This document shows, in pieces, positions 1-9,298 of a stretch of DNA of 64,000 nucleotides (positions are counted from its first letter, which is position 1; every line of letters begins with the position of its first letter). The position numbers and the translations under genes are program-made. The DNA comes from Gimesia chilikensis. GTDB lineage: Bacteria; Planctomycetota; Planctomycetia; Planctomycetales; Planctomycetaceae. Location of the stretch: positions 124,001 through 188,000 of the forward strand of contig NZ_CP036266.1 of the NCBI RefSeq assembly GCF_007744075.1. The letters are read 5' to 3'. Under the pieces are notes generated by a model that did not search any database, had not been told where the DNA came from, and saw only the letters and a program-made list of their open reading frames with translations.

Positions 1-1
1 T

Positions 2-1030
2 AAACAGACGACCGCCATCGAAGCCATCAACCTGCGCGACTGTCAGGATCTGGTCCTCGATAACATCACGGTCCTGAATCATCGCACCCGTTCCGGCGTC
101 TTCTATCTGCTCAACTGTCGCAACGCCACCATCCGCAACTGCACGATCACGAATTACATGCGGATCGCCGTCGACGACCGCACCGCGTCCCCCGACTGGG
201 GCTACGCCTTTCATTGCATCGACGGTACCGGCATCGTCGTCAACGCCAGCACAGGCACCCTGATCCAGGGCAATCGCATCACTGAAACCGAACTGCTGCC
301 CACGCCGGAGGTGCAACAGCAGCACCAGCTCGGCCAGTTCGTCAAAAAGAACGAGACCAAAGGGACCCTCACCAGCCAGGAAACCTGGGAACGCGAATCG
401 GTCAAAAACTGGCACCAGGGGTCGGCCATCATTGTCACTTCACCCACCGCCAGCGATCGCACGCAGATCCTGGGCAACACCATCGAAAACGGTGCACAGG
501 GCATCGACCTGCACTCCGACCACGTGATTGTCGCACAGAACATCGTCTCCAACTGTTTCGTCGGCATGAAAGCGATGCACGGCTCCCGTAACGTGGTCAT
601 CATCGGCAACCAGTTCATCAAAAACGATCTCTGGAGTATCGGCCTGATGCCGGGCGCCGCCTCTCACGCGGCCCGTCAGGAATCACCCTCAGAGTCGGCC
701 CGCGTCGATAACGGCGACGGTGGTTCGATCATCGCGAACAATATCATCTCCCAGTTCGGCTTCGGCAACGCCCACTGGATCTGGGGCAGTCAGGGCAATC
801 CGATTCTGCTCGACGAAGGTCAAAAGCCAGACAACCCGCCATTGGCTGACGTGATTATCCAAGGGAACATCGTCCAGAATTCCGGCCGCTTCCACCCGGA
901 CAAAACAGAGCAGGGACCGCGCTACGTTTACGCCATCCGCATCGCCCGCAAAGCGACCGGCATTCATCTCTCGAATAACCTCTTCGACCCGGGCCGCGAA
1001 GGCATCAGCAATGTGGAGTTGAAGCCATAG
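2..1030 (+). CDS. Right-handed parallel beta-helix protein, 5' end missing
   Basis: The frame is open from base 2, so the gene begins before the window; 342 residues are visible and end at TAG. The protein is built of short turns such as NITVLNH, ATIRNCTITN, GTLIQGNRI, TQILGNTIENG and VIVAQNIVSNC. These are the regularly spaced Asn- and Ile/Val-rich coils of a right-handed parallel beta-helix (pectate-lyase-like, NosD/PbH1 repeats). Such proteins usually bind or cut polysaccharide outside the cytoplasm. No catalytic residues can be assigned from the visible part, so no enzyme activity is claimed. The first in-frame ATG at 158 is internal and is not taken as the start. Confidence 0.85.
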   Translation, partial: KQTTAIEAINLRDCQDLVLDNITVLNHRTRSGVFYLLNCRNATIRNCTITNYMRIAVDDRTASPDWGYAFHCIDGTGIVVNASTGTLIQGNRITETELLPTPEVQQQHQLGQFVKKNETKGTLTSQETWERESVKNWHQGSAIIVTSPTASDRTQILGNTIENGAQGIDLHSDHVIVAQNIVSNCFVGMKAMHGSRNVVIIGNQFIKNDLWSIGLMPGAASHAARQESPSESARVDNGDGGSIIANNIISQFGFGNAHWIWGSQGNPILLDEGQKPDNPPLADVIIQGNIVQNSGRFHPDKTEQGPRYVYAIRIARKATGIHLSNNLFDPGREGISNVELKP

Positions 1031-1059
1031 ACAGTCTGACCCGCATTTACGCATTCTCA

Positions 1060-1533
1060 TTGAAGATAGACTGCACACCGAGGGAGTTGTTGCAGTGGCT
1101 GATTGAGCAGCAATCGATGTATCGTTCCTCAGAACTTCCCGACTCAGCGGGAAAGCCTGGGCTGTTGTGTACGGTGCTTCCCCGCAATGAGAAACACAGA
1201 CTCGCAGTTCAACATAAGTATGGTATCGATCCGAACATCATTCTCTGGTGCGAAGTCGAAGAACACAAAGATCACGGCCTCGGTCGGAAGCATCTGGTCC
1301 AACTGGCCGTCTCCTTACTGGTCTGGAAGCGAACCTCGGGAGTGCTGGATCTGGTGCTATACAGTGTCGGCAGTAAATCGGGGGGAATCCTCTTATGCAG
1401 GGACAATCAGATCGATGCCGACTGCTCGGACTCGGACTGGGAGAAAACCTGGACCACCGCCTTTGACAAAGCCCGTCTACCGTTCAAACATCGCAGACTG
1501 CCCTCACTCATGACAGATTCCACACATGAATGA
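1060..1533 (+). CDS. Hypothetical protein, 157 aa
   Basis: I do not recognise this family. The reading frame lies 29 bases after the beta-helix gene and would start at TTG 1060. An ATG at 1117 (MYRSSELPD) is an alternative start, and neither has a clear Shine-Dalgarno sequence. The protein is soluble, with no signal peptide or membrane segment. It contains a hydrophobic stretch (HLVQLAVSLLVWK), several Cys residues and a charged, His-rich middle (CEVEEHKDHGLGRKH). It may be a small accessory protein, but function is unknown and the start is uncertain. Confidence 0.5.
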   Translation: MKIDCTPRELLQWLIEQQSMYRSSELPDSAGKPGLLCTVLPRNEKHRLAVQHKYGIDPNIILWCEVEEHKDHGLGRKHLVQLAVSLLVWKRTSGVLDLVLYSVGSKSGGILLCRDNQIDADCSDSDWEKTWTTAFDKARLPFKHRRLPSLMTDSTHE

Positions 1534-1612
1534 AGTGCACCATCCTCATGCAGATGTTAAATCCCGCTTCCACTTCTCAAACTTCTGGTAACCAGTAATA
1601 CACCACAGTGTC

Positions 1613-4018
1613 TCACTGCAGCAGCGAATACCAGACGATGTTCAATCCCAGTTTCACGGCGTCTTCAGCCACATAGCCCGGGCAGGCGATGCGGTCGCCG
1701 TGTTCGATAGCGCAGCTCAGATCGTGGCGGCTATAGAGCACCGCCAGTCGACCGTCGATTTCAATCCCCTCGATTTCAGGAGCGATGCGTGTCACACGTT
1801 CCTCATTGGTTTTCGTCTGCAGATCAATCGGGTGACGGAAACGAACTTCCCGCAGCTCAAATCCGGTATTGCGCGAAAAGAGTTCGTGGTCGACGGGAAT
1901 CCGTTTCAGGCGTTGGCCCGGAAACAGCTGTTTGGCCAGTCGTCGGAAACTCTGATCGAATTCGTCCGCTCCGCAACAGGCATCCGCAAACAGCACGCCC
2001 CCCTGCTTGAGGTAGGTGCGCAGCTTCTGCTGTTCGCCCTGATCGAGGGCGAATCCATACCGGCCATGCAGATAGAGCAGGGGATGGGCAAACAGTCGCT
2101 CGTCGGTCAATGGCAGCAGTCGCGGTTTCGTCGCGACCTGCACCGCAGACACCTGGTTCATCGCCTGTAGCAATTTCTGGAGAGCCCGCGGGGCAGCATC
2201 CCATTCGCCCGAATGACGGATGCGGGCGATGTTCAGCAGCCGATGTTCAACCCGCTCCGCGTCGGTCTGCTTCCGCTCGGATGCGGTGCGCGGCAGCTCA
2301 CGGATCAACGTCCGTCCCGCCGCCAGGGCGCAGACATTCACGCCCGTCTGCAGCGCACGTGTGAGATACTTCTCGAACGGCGCAGACCGCTCTGCTCGCA
2401 CCACCGACGACCATTTTTCCCAGAGACAGGTCAAGTCTTCCGGGGCATAGATAATCGCGGTTCGGCAGCCGGTCTCAGCCCCCCAGAGTTCCACCAGCGG
2501 TGCACCACTCTGGCGATCACTCAGCGGAAATTCGCTGCGATAGACGGGGTCTGATCCGTCCAGCTTCCGTAACTGCGTTTCACCTTCCGGATAAAGCCTC
2601 GCGACCAGCGACTGCATCGCCAGGTCCGGTGAAGGACTTCGGCAGCCTCCGACGGCAAACAGAAATCCGCCCTGCTGGAGATAGTCCCGCAACAGACGCG
2701 TCTGCGGTTCGGTCAACAGACCAGCGTCTGCAACATCGAGCACCACAACCGGCGCCAGTCCCAGATCCTCAGGCCCGGCCCGTTGCATGTCGATCGACTG
2801 CCAGGTCAATCGTTTCGGCCAGCCCTGGAGTCGACTGGTAAACTGCGCCAGGTTCCAGGCCGCCGCCGGCGTGTTATGTGCCGACCCCGGGAGGTCGGAC
2901 TGATCCGCTCCCGTTCCCGTACCCCATTCCAGCCGACCGATGAGAATCGGCGTCAGTCCCCGCGCGAGGAAATGCAGGGCATAACTGGTCGCCAGGATCT
3001 CGCAGTCTTCCAGCAGAACAGGCGCCCCTTTCCAGGCGCCTGTAATCGGATTCTGATGTGCGACCAGATACGCTGCCCCCTCGGAATACCAGTCGTGCTG
3101 TTGTCCGGTACTGCTGATGAAATAACGACGGCCCGTGAGCCGACCCACCCGTTCCAGGCAGTAAAGATAATAGAGGTAGCCGACCGAACCATCGGCCAGC
3201 GGGTCGGTACTGGGATTGTGGGTCACTGTGAAATGATCACCCAGCCAGCGGCACCCCGCTTCAACCGCCTCATCGCGGAATGGCGGACCACAGCAGTCCG
3301 GTTGACCCACAGCATTCAGATCGGCCTGCGCGGCGCGGAGCCGATGCTGTGTCGAAACCAGGTACGCGATTCCCGCTGCAGTGATTCCGCCCCGGCTGTA
3401 TTGGCTGTTCTGAGAACCCCAGCCCCCATCGGCACGCTGTCGCTTCAACCAGTGTTCTCGTGCCCGTTGCCAGGTCGCAGATTTCACAGCCACTCCCTGC
3501 TGCGCCGCTTCATACAGTCCCAGTGCCGCGTAGTGCGCGTAGTTCTCCTCTGTATTCCCAAAGCTCCAGGCACCGTCATTGGTGCCCTCGGAATGGCCGG
3601 ACTCCAGTTTCTCGGTGAAACGCTTGAGCAACACGAGGTCCTGCGGTTCACCCGCGGTGGCCAGCGTCTCCAGCATCAAGGCGATTTCATGCGTCTTGAC
3701 GGGATCCTGCTGACGGAGCCACTTCAACCCCCGCTGAATTTCCGGCGCTTCCGGCGTCATCCCAGCGTGGAGCAGGGCGTGCAGCGTGAAGCTCGTCAGT
3801 ACCAGCGTCTGTTGCGGACGCGCTGTGAGTTGCCAGCTGCCGTCGTTCTGCTGTTGTTTCAATAAGTAGTGGCGCGCCTGTTCGATCGAGTTCAGCACCA
3901 CATCCCGCGTAACCGGTTCCGCAGCCCGAACCGGGACAGACAGCGATCCCCCCGCCACCAGGCAGACGCATAGGAACAGAACAAACAAGCGAACAGCGGT
4001 AAAGCGATCAGGCATCAA
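1613..4018 (-). CDS. Exported cyclase-repeat protein with two DUF4159-like modules
   Basis: This 801-residue protein has a Sec signal (hydrophobic residues about 9-30, then VRAAEP). The N-terminal half carries prenyltransferase/squalene-cyclase-type alpha-toroid repeats, seen as QQNDGSWQL and QRADGGWGSQ. The C-terminal half holds a DUF4159 domain containing YLKQGGVLFADACCG and ending in EDAVKLGLNIVWYSLL. A second, more diverged copy lies before it: VVVLDVADAG, then YLQQGGFLFAVGGCRS and LQTGVNVCALAAG. This arrangement of repeats plus DUF4159 is common in planctomycetes, often near MoxR/DUF58/BatA-type genes, but none is adjacent here. The exact function is unknown; it probably acts in the periplasm. 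Confidence 0.85.
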   Translation of the reverse strand: MMPDRFTAVRLFVLFLCVCLVAGGSLSVPVRAAEPVTRDVVLNSIEQARHYLLKQQQNDGSWQLTARPQQTLVLTSFTLHALLHAGMTPEAPEIQRGLKWLRQQDPVKTHEIALMLETLATAGEPQDLVLLKRFTEKLESGHSEGTNDGAWSFGNTEENYAHYAALGLYEAAQQGVAVKSATWQRAREHWLKRQRADGGWGSQNSQYSRGGITAAGIAYLVSTQHRLRAAQADLNAVGQPDCCGPPFRDEAVEAGCRWLGDHFTVTHNPSTDPLADGSVGYLYYLYCLERVGRLTGRRYFISSTGQQHDWYSEGAAYLVAHQNPITGAWKGAPVLLEDCEILATSYALHFLARGLTPILIGRLEWGTGTGADQSDLPGSAHNTPAAAWNLAQFTSRLQGWPKRLTWQSIDMQRAGPEDLGLAPVVVLDVADAGLLTEPQTRLLRDYLQQGGFLFAVGGCRSPSPDLAMQSLVARLYPEGETQLRKLDGSDPVYRSEFPLSDRQSGAPLVELWGAETGCRTAIIYAPEDLTCLWEKWSSVVRAERSAPFEKYLTRALQTGVNVCALAAGRTLIRELPRTASERKQTDAERVEHRLLNIARIRHSGEWDAAPRALQKLLQAMNQVSAVQVATKPRLLPLTDERLFAHPLLYLHGRYGFALDQGEQQKLRTYLKQGGVLFADACCGADEFDQSFRRLAKQLFPGQRLKRIPVDHELFSRNTGFELREVRFRHPIDLQTKTNEERVTRIAPEIEGIEIDGRLAVLYSRHDLSCAIEHGDRIACPGYVAEDAVKLGLNIVWYSLLQ

Positions 4019-4283
4019 TACGAACCACGTGAAAGGTGACTGGCGACAGCTGGTCCGGCAGAAGAGGGGAAGTCAAAGCGGATATGCTAAGTACTATCCT
4101 AATTCTGAGTCAGGGGGAGCGTCAATGTGCGTTTCCTCCCTGAAATAGAGCCTCAAATCGACGCGGAACGCCGTTTCTAGGAAAATCTCAGTTTTTTTCC
4201 CGAAACCGCGTGAGATTCCAGACGGGACACCGCCTGAATGATATCAAGCCACTTTCAACCTTTTAGAACAGGATGTCAGAATT

Positions 4284-4682
4284 ATGAATACGTCAGTCAC
4301 CCAGCCTGCTGCTGAAATCGCCGCCTCGAACCGCAAAACACTGGTCATTCCGCTGCTCATCATCGCCATCGGCACCGGCTGGTTACTGACGACACTCAAC
4401 ATCGTGCCCGGACTCAACTGGATCTGGATTCTCGGCCTGGCAATCACCGGTCTGACCTCCTTCGCCGTCAGCGGAATCGACAAGTCCTCCGTCCTGATCG
4501 GCCCCTTCTTCCTCATCGCCAGCACCCTCTCCGTCCTGAGACAGATCGGCTACGTCACCTTCAATATCGAAATCCCGATCCTGGTGATCGTCATCGGCTG
4601 CCTGCTGCTCATCGCCCGCAGTCCTTCCATCCCACTGCCCAACTGGATGGTCTTCGATTCTACAGGCCACAGTGGAAAGTAA
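4284..4682 (+). CDS. Small membrane protein, LiaF/DUF5668-like
   Basis: 132 residues starting at ATG 4284 (MNTSVTQPAAEIA). Three or four hydrophobic helices follow: about 19-40 (TLVIPLLIIAIGTGWLLTTL), 45-62, 70-88 and 97-112. The NIVPGLNWIWILGLAITG stretch resembles the membrane domain of LiaI/LiaF-type (DUF5668) envelope proteins, which often modulate stress signalling, but that is only a fold resemblance. The C-terminal tail is hydrophilic (LPNWMVFDSTGHSGK). A near copy of this tail, with its stop codon, occurs 1.1 kb downstream at 5757-5808. No regulator or kinase is adjacent. Confidence 0.7.
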   Translation: MNTSVTQPAAEIAASNRKTLVIPLLIIAIGTGWLLTTLNIVPGLNWIWILGLAITGLTSFAVSGIDKSSVLIGPFFLIASTLSVLRQIGYVTFNIEIPILVIVIGCLLLIARSPSIPLPNWMVFDSTGHSGK

Positions 4683-4684
4683 GC
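4633..4684 (+). repeat. 3' end of the small membrane gene, copy A of a duplicated 52-bp segment
   Basis: This segment encodes the tail LPNWMVFDSTGHSGK and the stop. It matches 5757-5808 at 46 of 52 positions with no gaps, and all six differences are transitions. Confidence 0.8.
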
Positions 4685-4820
4685 ACAGCCTGTGTGCTGT
4701 TGCGTTGATTCCAGTAAATCACTTAATTTGTATATAAACATTAAACAAATGATGGTAGGAGTATACTCTATCGAGAAAGTAGTTCACTCCAGTCAAATGT
4801 GGAATACAAACGGTTGTGAA

Positions 4821-5747
4821 ATGACTGACATGTTTCGTCTCGATTATAAAGTGCTCGCGATGGTTCTGGTTCTGCTGCCCGGAACATCCTCACTCGCAGC
4901 TGACCAGCGGCTTTCGACACTGATTCACAATGTGTCTGACCAGGAACAGCGTTACCAGAATCTGGAGTTCTATCGGCAGTGGAAACTTCAGTTGAAGCTA
5001 CCCGGTTCGCTTTTAAAACAAAGAGATGACACGAATCTGTTTCGAGAACTCCAGCGCGATTCGCGGCACGTCTATCAGGACGGGTGCTTTACGATTCAGG
5101 AACAGATTTCAGCAGTTTCACTGACGGGTGTGAAATCCAGTCACAAGATTCGCATCAGCTATGGTGGCCAGCAGACGCGACTGGTGGAAGACGGCGTTGT
5201 CAGATTCGAACCGGGCAAAGATCTGAACTGGCCCTTACGCAAACCTCACGTCTTTCTACTGGATCGCCTGGTTGAAGAGCCGACCCTTTCCAGGTTGCTG
5301 ACCAGTCCGACAGCCAGAGGGTATTTTCTCAGCATCGCTTATGAAACAGAAGAAATCATCAACGGCTTGAACTGTCACCGGATCCGCCTCGAAACCTGGG
5401 TCAAAGGCCAACAGCAGCATGATTTTATCCGGATCTGGCTGGCCCCGGAACGCAACTGGATCCCGATTCGCACAGAAGGCTACGCCCTGGGCTATAGTGA
5501 TTCGATCCCGTTACAGATCAGCGAAATCACAGCGTGGCATCAACCGGCTCCCGGACTCTGGTTCCCGCACAAGATTCGGGACATAACCCATGATGAACAG
5601 TCCGCAGCACAGGGAAAAACAGTGATTTCGTATGAGAGTGAAACCTCACTGACGAATATCTCCTTCAGTCCAAAATTCGATCGCAAATATTTCCAGGAGG
5701 TACCGCTGCCGATGGAAATAGGATTACAGAGGGACCCGACAGAGTAA
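4821..5747 (+). CDS. Exported hypothetical protein, LolA/DUF2092-like
   Basis: 308 residues from ATG 4821; the frame stays open upstream, but only here does a signal peptide follow (FRLDYKVLAMVLVLLPGTSSLAAD). ATG 4830 is an equally good start. The mature protein has the alternating beta-strand texture of planctomycete proteins distantly related to outer-membrane lipoprotein-sorting (LolA) folds. Examples are GQQTRLVEDGVVRFEPG, INGLNCHRIRLETW and IRIWLAPERNWIPIRTEGY, the last being the conversion-like part that reports the slope to a model. No lipobox is present. Lipid or lipoprotein binding is only a guess. It stands alone between two small membrane-protein genes. Confidence 0.75.
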   Translation: MTDMFRLDYKVLAMVLVLLPGTSSLAADQRLSTLIHNVSDQEQRYQNLEFYRQWKLQLKLPGSLLKQRDDTNLFRELQRDSRHVYQDGCFTIQEQISAVSLTGVKSSHKIRISYGGQQTRLVEDGVVRFEPGKDLNWPLRKPHVFLLDRLVEEPTLSRLLTSPTARGYFLSIAYETEEIINGLNCHRIRLETWVKGQQQHDFIRIWLAPERNWIPIRTEGYALGYSDSIPLQISEITAWHQPAPGLWFPHKIRDITHDEQSAAQGKTVISYESETSLTNISFSPKFDRKYFQEVPLPMEIGLQRDPTE

Positions 5748-5756
5748 TTGCTCAGA

Positions 5757-5808
5757 CACTGCCCAACTGGATGATCTTCAATTCCACAGACCACAGCGGA
5801 GAGTAAGC
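5757..5808 (+). pseudogene. Orphan copy of the 3' end of the 4284-4682 gene
   Basis: These 52 bases would translate to LPNWMIFNSTDHSGE followed by a stop, against LPNWMVFDSTGHSGK in the intact gene. They follow ten bases after the preceding stop, and no start codon or remainder of the gene is present. Four of six changes alter the amino acid (V to I, D to N, G to D, K to E). The likely origin is a tandem duplication of 4284-4682 whose other parts were deleted. A regulatory 3' element shared by both sites is the alternative. Confidence 0.6.
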
Positions 5809-5815
5809 TGCGAGC

Positions 5816-6223
5816 TCACAGCACAGGAATTCGGCTGGCGTACAGTAAATACCAGAAGAAGATCGCCGCCGCAAAGTTGACCGCATACGATATCAGGCAG
5901 AGTCGTGCTTGACCTGCCGGATATGGAATCGAACCGAACAATATCAGAAAAGCAAAGCCAAAACAGACACACAGCATGGGAACCAGCGAAATACAGGTAT
6001 CCAGAGCAGGCAGGAGAGGTCGTACCGTTTCATAAGGACCCAGGAATCGCAGCCCGCCATGAAACAGGCAGAACAGAAACAGGGTCAACAAACACTGCAG
6101 ATAGATCAGACCGCGTAACAGAGTCTGGGGATGCAGCAGCACCGCGCGGATTTTTCTGCAGAGTACGACGAGATGCTCCAGAGAAAACGGTTTTTGAGCC
6201 AGCAGAGTCTGCATAATTCGCAT
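5816..6223 (-). CDS. Small integral membrane protein, unknown
   Basis: 135 residues from ATG 6223. At least three hydrophobic segments are visible: about 38-58 (LIYLQCLLTLFLFCLFHGG), 74-97 (CISLVPMLCVCFGFAFLILFG) and 108-128 (LISYAVNFAAAIFFWYLLYA). The N-terminus is basic and probably cytoplasmic. I do not recognise the family. The stop is only eight bases from the orphan 3' fragment at 5757-5808, and the gene is convergent with the LolA-like gene. Confidence 0.6.
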   Translation of the reverse strand: MRIMQTLLAQKPFSLEHLVVLCRKIRAVLLHPQTLLRGLIYLQCLLTLFLFCLFHGGLRFLGPYETVRPLLPALDTCISLVPMLCVCFGFAFLILFGSIPYPAGQARLCLISYAVNFAAAIFFWYLLYASRIPVL

Positions 6224-6387
6224 CCGAAATGAAGTAAGCCCGCTACCGTAAATCCTATCAATCAGTCTCAGACGATTCTATGGGAAATGTCTGAATCCCC
6301 GCAATATTCATTCGTCCTCCCGCGGGGCAGCGTGCTATCATAACCAGACCTGCGCTGAGTTATGAAATCTGTTTCAGGGAGGGAATC

Positions 6388-8715
6388 ATGTTTCGGTTGC
6401 GCCGCTCTTCTGTCTGTCTCGTCTTGTTCACAATCATCATGCCGCCGCTCTGTCTCACAGATGCCGTTCAGGGTGAAGTCACGCGCGACAGTCAGGACTT
6501 TACAATCGAGGGCATCAAGTATCCCACCGGTAGTGAGATCGAAGTCATCGGGCCCCTGCTATATAAAGGTCGTCCAGACCGGAGTGATGTGAGAGGTGCC
6601 GTGCAGGGGACCTGGATCAATGGCAAGGCGAATCTGAATCAGGTGCGGTTTCATCTCGGCAGTGAGAAAAAGGGAGGTTGGCCGACCTATCAGGATATAC
6701 AGGCACTCGAACGGGAAGCGTTTTACAAAGTACGCGGCCAGATCGTTGACGGGCGGATTGAAGAGGAAAGAACGTCCATCGTCCTGATTGTCAGGCATCT
6801 CGAAAAAATCGAACCCCGCCCGATCATGTTTGCCGATCTGGTTGATCGAAATACGACGTTTACAGGAACCGCTGCGGAGAATGGTACCTTCGTCACCGAA
6901 CAGGGGCAGGCGAAGCTACAGGGTCTGGAGCAGTGGCCCCAGGCGGTGCAGGGCCAACAGGTCTTTGTCCGGGGCACACTCCGTCAGCAGCCGAACGGTT
7001 TTCAGATTGAACAGGCCATCTGGCATCCTGCCGATCTGGAACTACTGGTCGATAAGCCGGTTGCTCTGGAAGGAACTCTCTGGGATGAGAACCATCCCAG
7101 CTTTATGAAGTACGAGAAAGAGTTTCTCTATCTCTCATTTCCCCCCTCCCGCAGGGCAATGTTCCTGCAGAAATATCAGCACAGACGCGTTCCCGTGCGC
7201 GTCTCGGGCACGCTGGTCAGGGAGTCGCGTCCACCACTCAACTGGAACGGGCCCGATCTGGAAGCGCCATTTCAAGCCTGTTACGTCATTCGCGATGCAC
7301 GGGTTGAATATCTGCTCCCGGCCGATTTTGAATATGACGAGTACAAAGCCATCTATTCCCGGCATCCTGTCAGTCAAGGGGTGCCGGAACTCGTGGCAGA
7401 ATATCCCTTTCCCGGAAACCGACAGGAAGATCCTTCCGATGCACAGGATTTTGTCTGGCGGAATGAAGCGACGATACAATCTATTTTGACTGGTACGACT
7501 CTCCGGACGCGCAATGTCCTGACAGAGCGGATGCAGGATCCTCAACAGCCTGCAGAGTTACGTAAGATCTATGCAGCGATGCTGGCACATCTGAATGACC
7601 AGCGGGGAAGAGATTATCTGCTGAAGTCACTGGAGGATCGTAGTCCGGATGCATTCGATGATACGGTGTTCTGTCTCGGGACGTTTCCTTCACTGGGAAC
7701 GGGAAAGATTTGCAGACAAACGGATCTGGATTGGGCTGAAGCTGCCATGGTGAAGTTAATGAGTGATCAGACTCTCATCAATATTTCAAAGTTTCACGGT
7801 CACGACTACCCGTACGGTGTTCATTTCGTAACAGTTGCCGATGCAGTCATGCTCTATTCAGAGATTCCGGCAATCATGGTGCAGATCAATTCTGCAGCAA
7901 CCAGAAAAGCGTTAATGGATTACCAGTTTTCGGAGGTTTATCACAGTCGGGATTCTTACCGGAGTCTCAATCTGATCAATACCTGGCTCCATTCAACTGC
8001 ATCGTTTACCGTGCAGGAACTGTCCATGCTGGAGAACAAACCCACAGGATCGATTGGCGGGGGATATGACCGGAAACAGATTTTATCAAGATATCTCAAA
8101 CTGGAAAATTATTCTGTGCTGCAAAGATTCTTACAGGAAAAGGATTCCAGCGAATATTATGACGCGCTCCGTGAGCAGCTGACTCCCGAACTGGTACAAG
8201 CCCTGAAAACCCTGCTTCCGCAACTGCAGGGAGAGGCCCGGGAAATGGTAGAGTTGCTGCTGATCGTCAATGAACCGGATCCGGTGCCGCTGATCATTCA
8301 AAAGCTCGAAGCTTCCGCCTGGGAATCAAAGAATCTTGCTTTGTATGAACTGATTCGGCTGCAAGACCGACGTGCTGTCACGCCGCTGGTCCGTATTTTG
8401 CATACAGCTCCTTCAAATTATTTCACAGCCGATTCCTGGCACATCTCTGACCGTGCCCTGGATCGCGCTTTGAATGTGATTGCGCTGGCAGGGCCCTCCC
8501 GAGAAATTCATGAACTGATCGAACTCCTGTCCGTCGATCTTTCACGATTCGTAACGCACTCTGATCGCGCGTACTACCAGCAAAAAATCGCCCTGCGCCT
8601 GATCAATCTGACCGGTGTTTCCTGCGGCGTTGATCAGGCTGCCTGGCGTGCCTGGGAGCGGGCGGAATTGATGCCCATCAGCCCCGAAGTGCATGGACTT
8701 GTGGGCCAACCGTAA
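6388..8715 (+). CDS. Exported protein with OB-like repeats and a helical-repeat C-terminal half
   Basis: 775 residues from ATG 6388, with GGGAGGG-like purines (agggaggg) just upstream as ribosome-binding site. A signal peptide covers about residues 1-30 (VCLVLFTIIMPPLCLTDA). The N-terminal half has three or so beta-rich modules each ending in a motif like VKVRGQIVDG, VFVRGTLRQ or VPVRVSGTLV, suggestive of repeated OB folds. The C-terminal half (about 360-760) is alpha-helical with HEAT-like units such as LALYELIRLQDRRAVTPLVRIL. No catalytic residues are seen. A scaffold role in the periplasm is plausible; function unknown. Confidence 0.75.
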   Translation: MFRLRRSSVCLVLFTIIMPPLCLTDAVQGEVTRDSQDFTIEGIKYPTGSEIEVIGPLLYKGRPDRSDVRGAVQGTWINGKANLNQVRFHLGSEKKGGWPTYQDIQALEREAFYKVRGQIVDGRIEEERTSIVLIVRHLEKIEPRPIMFADLVDRNTTFTGTAAENGTFVTEQGQAKLQGLEQWPQAVQGQQVFVRGTLRQQPNGFQIEQAIWHPADLELLVDKPVALEGTLWDENHPSFMKYEKEFLYLSFPPSRRAMFLQKYQHRRVPVRVSGTLVRESRPPLNWNGPDLEAPFQACYVIRDARVEYLLPADFEYDEYKAIYSRHPVSQGVPELVAEYPFPGNRQEDPSDAQDFVWRNEATIQSILTGTTLRTRNVLTERMQDPQQPAELRKIYAAMLAHLNDQRGRDYLLKSLEDRSPDAFDDTVFCLGTFPSLGTGKICRQTDLDWAEAAMVKLMSDQTLINISKFHGHDYPYGVHFVTVADAVMLYSEIPAIMVQINSAATRKALMDYQFSEVYHSRDSYRSLNLINTWLHSTASFTVQELSMLENKPTGSIGGGYDRKQILSRYLKLENYSVLQRFLQEKDSSEYYDALREQLTPELVQALKTLLPQLQGEAREMVELLLIVNEPDPVPLIIQKLEASAWESKNLALYELIRLQDRRAVTPLVRILHTAPSNYFTADSWHISDRALDRALNVIALAGPSREIHELIELLSVDLSRFVTHSDRAYYQQKIALRLINLTGVSCGVDQAAWRAWERAELMPISPEVHGLVGQP

Positions 8716-8727
8716 GCAGGTGCAAAC

Positions 8728-9138
8728 CTACTTCGATTCCAGGTCGAAGTTGATCGTATTTTCGCCTGGTTCAACGGTGGCTTCCAGGGTGGTTTTCTTG
8801 TTGTATTTTTCGGGAACGGTTTCGCTACCCTGGTCGCCGAACGGATCGTTGGCTTCGTCGAGGGTTGAAATCTTGACACTGTGTTTGCCGGGGATCGCCC
8901 CCATTTCGTCGCGAATGTAAACCAGTTCGTAGGTGCCCGAGTCATCCGTTTTGGCAGCAGACGCCCGTCCGGCTTCCGGGTAAAACCGCACATTCGCATT
9001 GGGCAGCGGTTTGCCATCCATGGTTACCACGCCGGAAACCGTACCCAGCTCGGGCTGATCATCGGGGGCGCCACCACAGGCGGTCAGCAACAGGGAAAGT
9101 GTCAAACCAAACATCAGCAGCAGCGTGTGTTTTGTCAT
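8728..9138 (-). CDS. Lipoprotein with one carboxypeptidase-regulatory-like (Ig-like) domain
   Basis: 136 residues. A lipoprotein signal ends in LLLTAC with the lipidated Cys at 21. One beta-sandwich domain of the transthyretin-like/carboxypeptidase-regulatory type follows: GTVSGVVTMDGKPLPNANVRF, then TDDSGTYEL and PGKHSVKI. This is a very abundant planctomycete lipoprotein class, frequently encoded just downstream of DUF1559 pseudopilin genes, as here. Its role is unknown, presumably structural or adhesive at the outer surface of a membrane. It lies 160 bases downstream of the DUF1559 gene, with two hairpins in between. Confidence 0.85.
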   Translation of the reverse strand: MTKHTLLLMFGLTLSLLLTACGGAPDDQPELGTVSGVVTMDGKPLPNANVRFYPEAGRASAAKTDDSGTYELVYIRDEMGAIPGKHSVKISTLDEANDPFGDQGSETVPEKYNKKTTLEATVEPGENTINFDLESK

Positions 9139-9179
9139 CTTGAAAATACTCTGGATTGAGATAGAGAAATCAGGGAACG

Positions 9180-9243
9180 ACTGCAGTCCCGCTCGGGCTG
9201 CAGTAAAAGAGGCACAACGGCTTTCAGTTGAAAACCGTTGTGC
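9180..9243 (-). terminator. Two adjacent hairpins between the DUF1559 gene and the lipoprotein gene
   Basis: Hairpin one, 9212-9243, has perfect 9-bp arms GCACAACGG and CCGTTGTGC. On the minus strand it is followed by CTCTTTTA, so it could be a weak intrinsic terminator or attenuator after the pseudopilin gene. Hairpin two, 9180-9204, has 7-bp arms ACTGCAG and CTGCAGT plus an inner CCCG/CGGG. Differential expression of the two genes is an inference. Confidence 0.45.
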
Positions 9244-9298
9244 TCAAGAAAGTAGATATCACGAAATTGGTGACGGGTGGTCGTCGAGGCAGGCGTGC

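Noticed and set aside
2783..3865. A 360-codon plus-strand frame opposite the cyclase/DUF4159 gene
   Set aside because: Shadow frame, Arg/Pro/Gln-rich without domain features.
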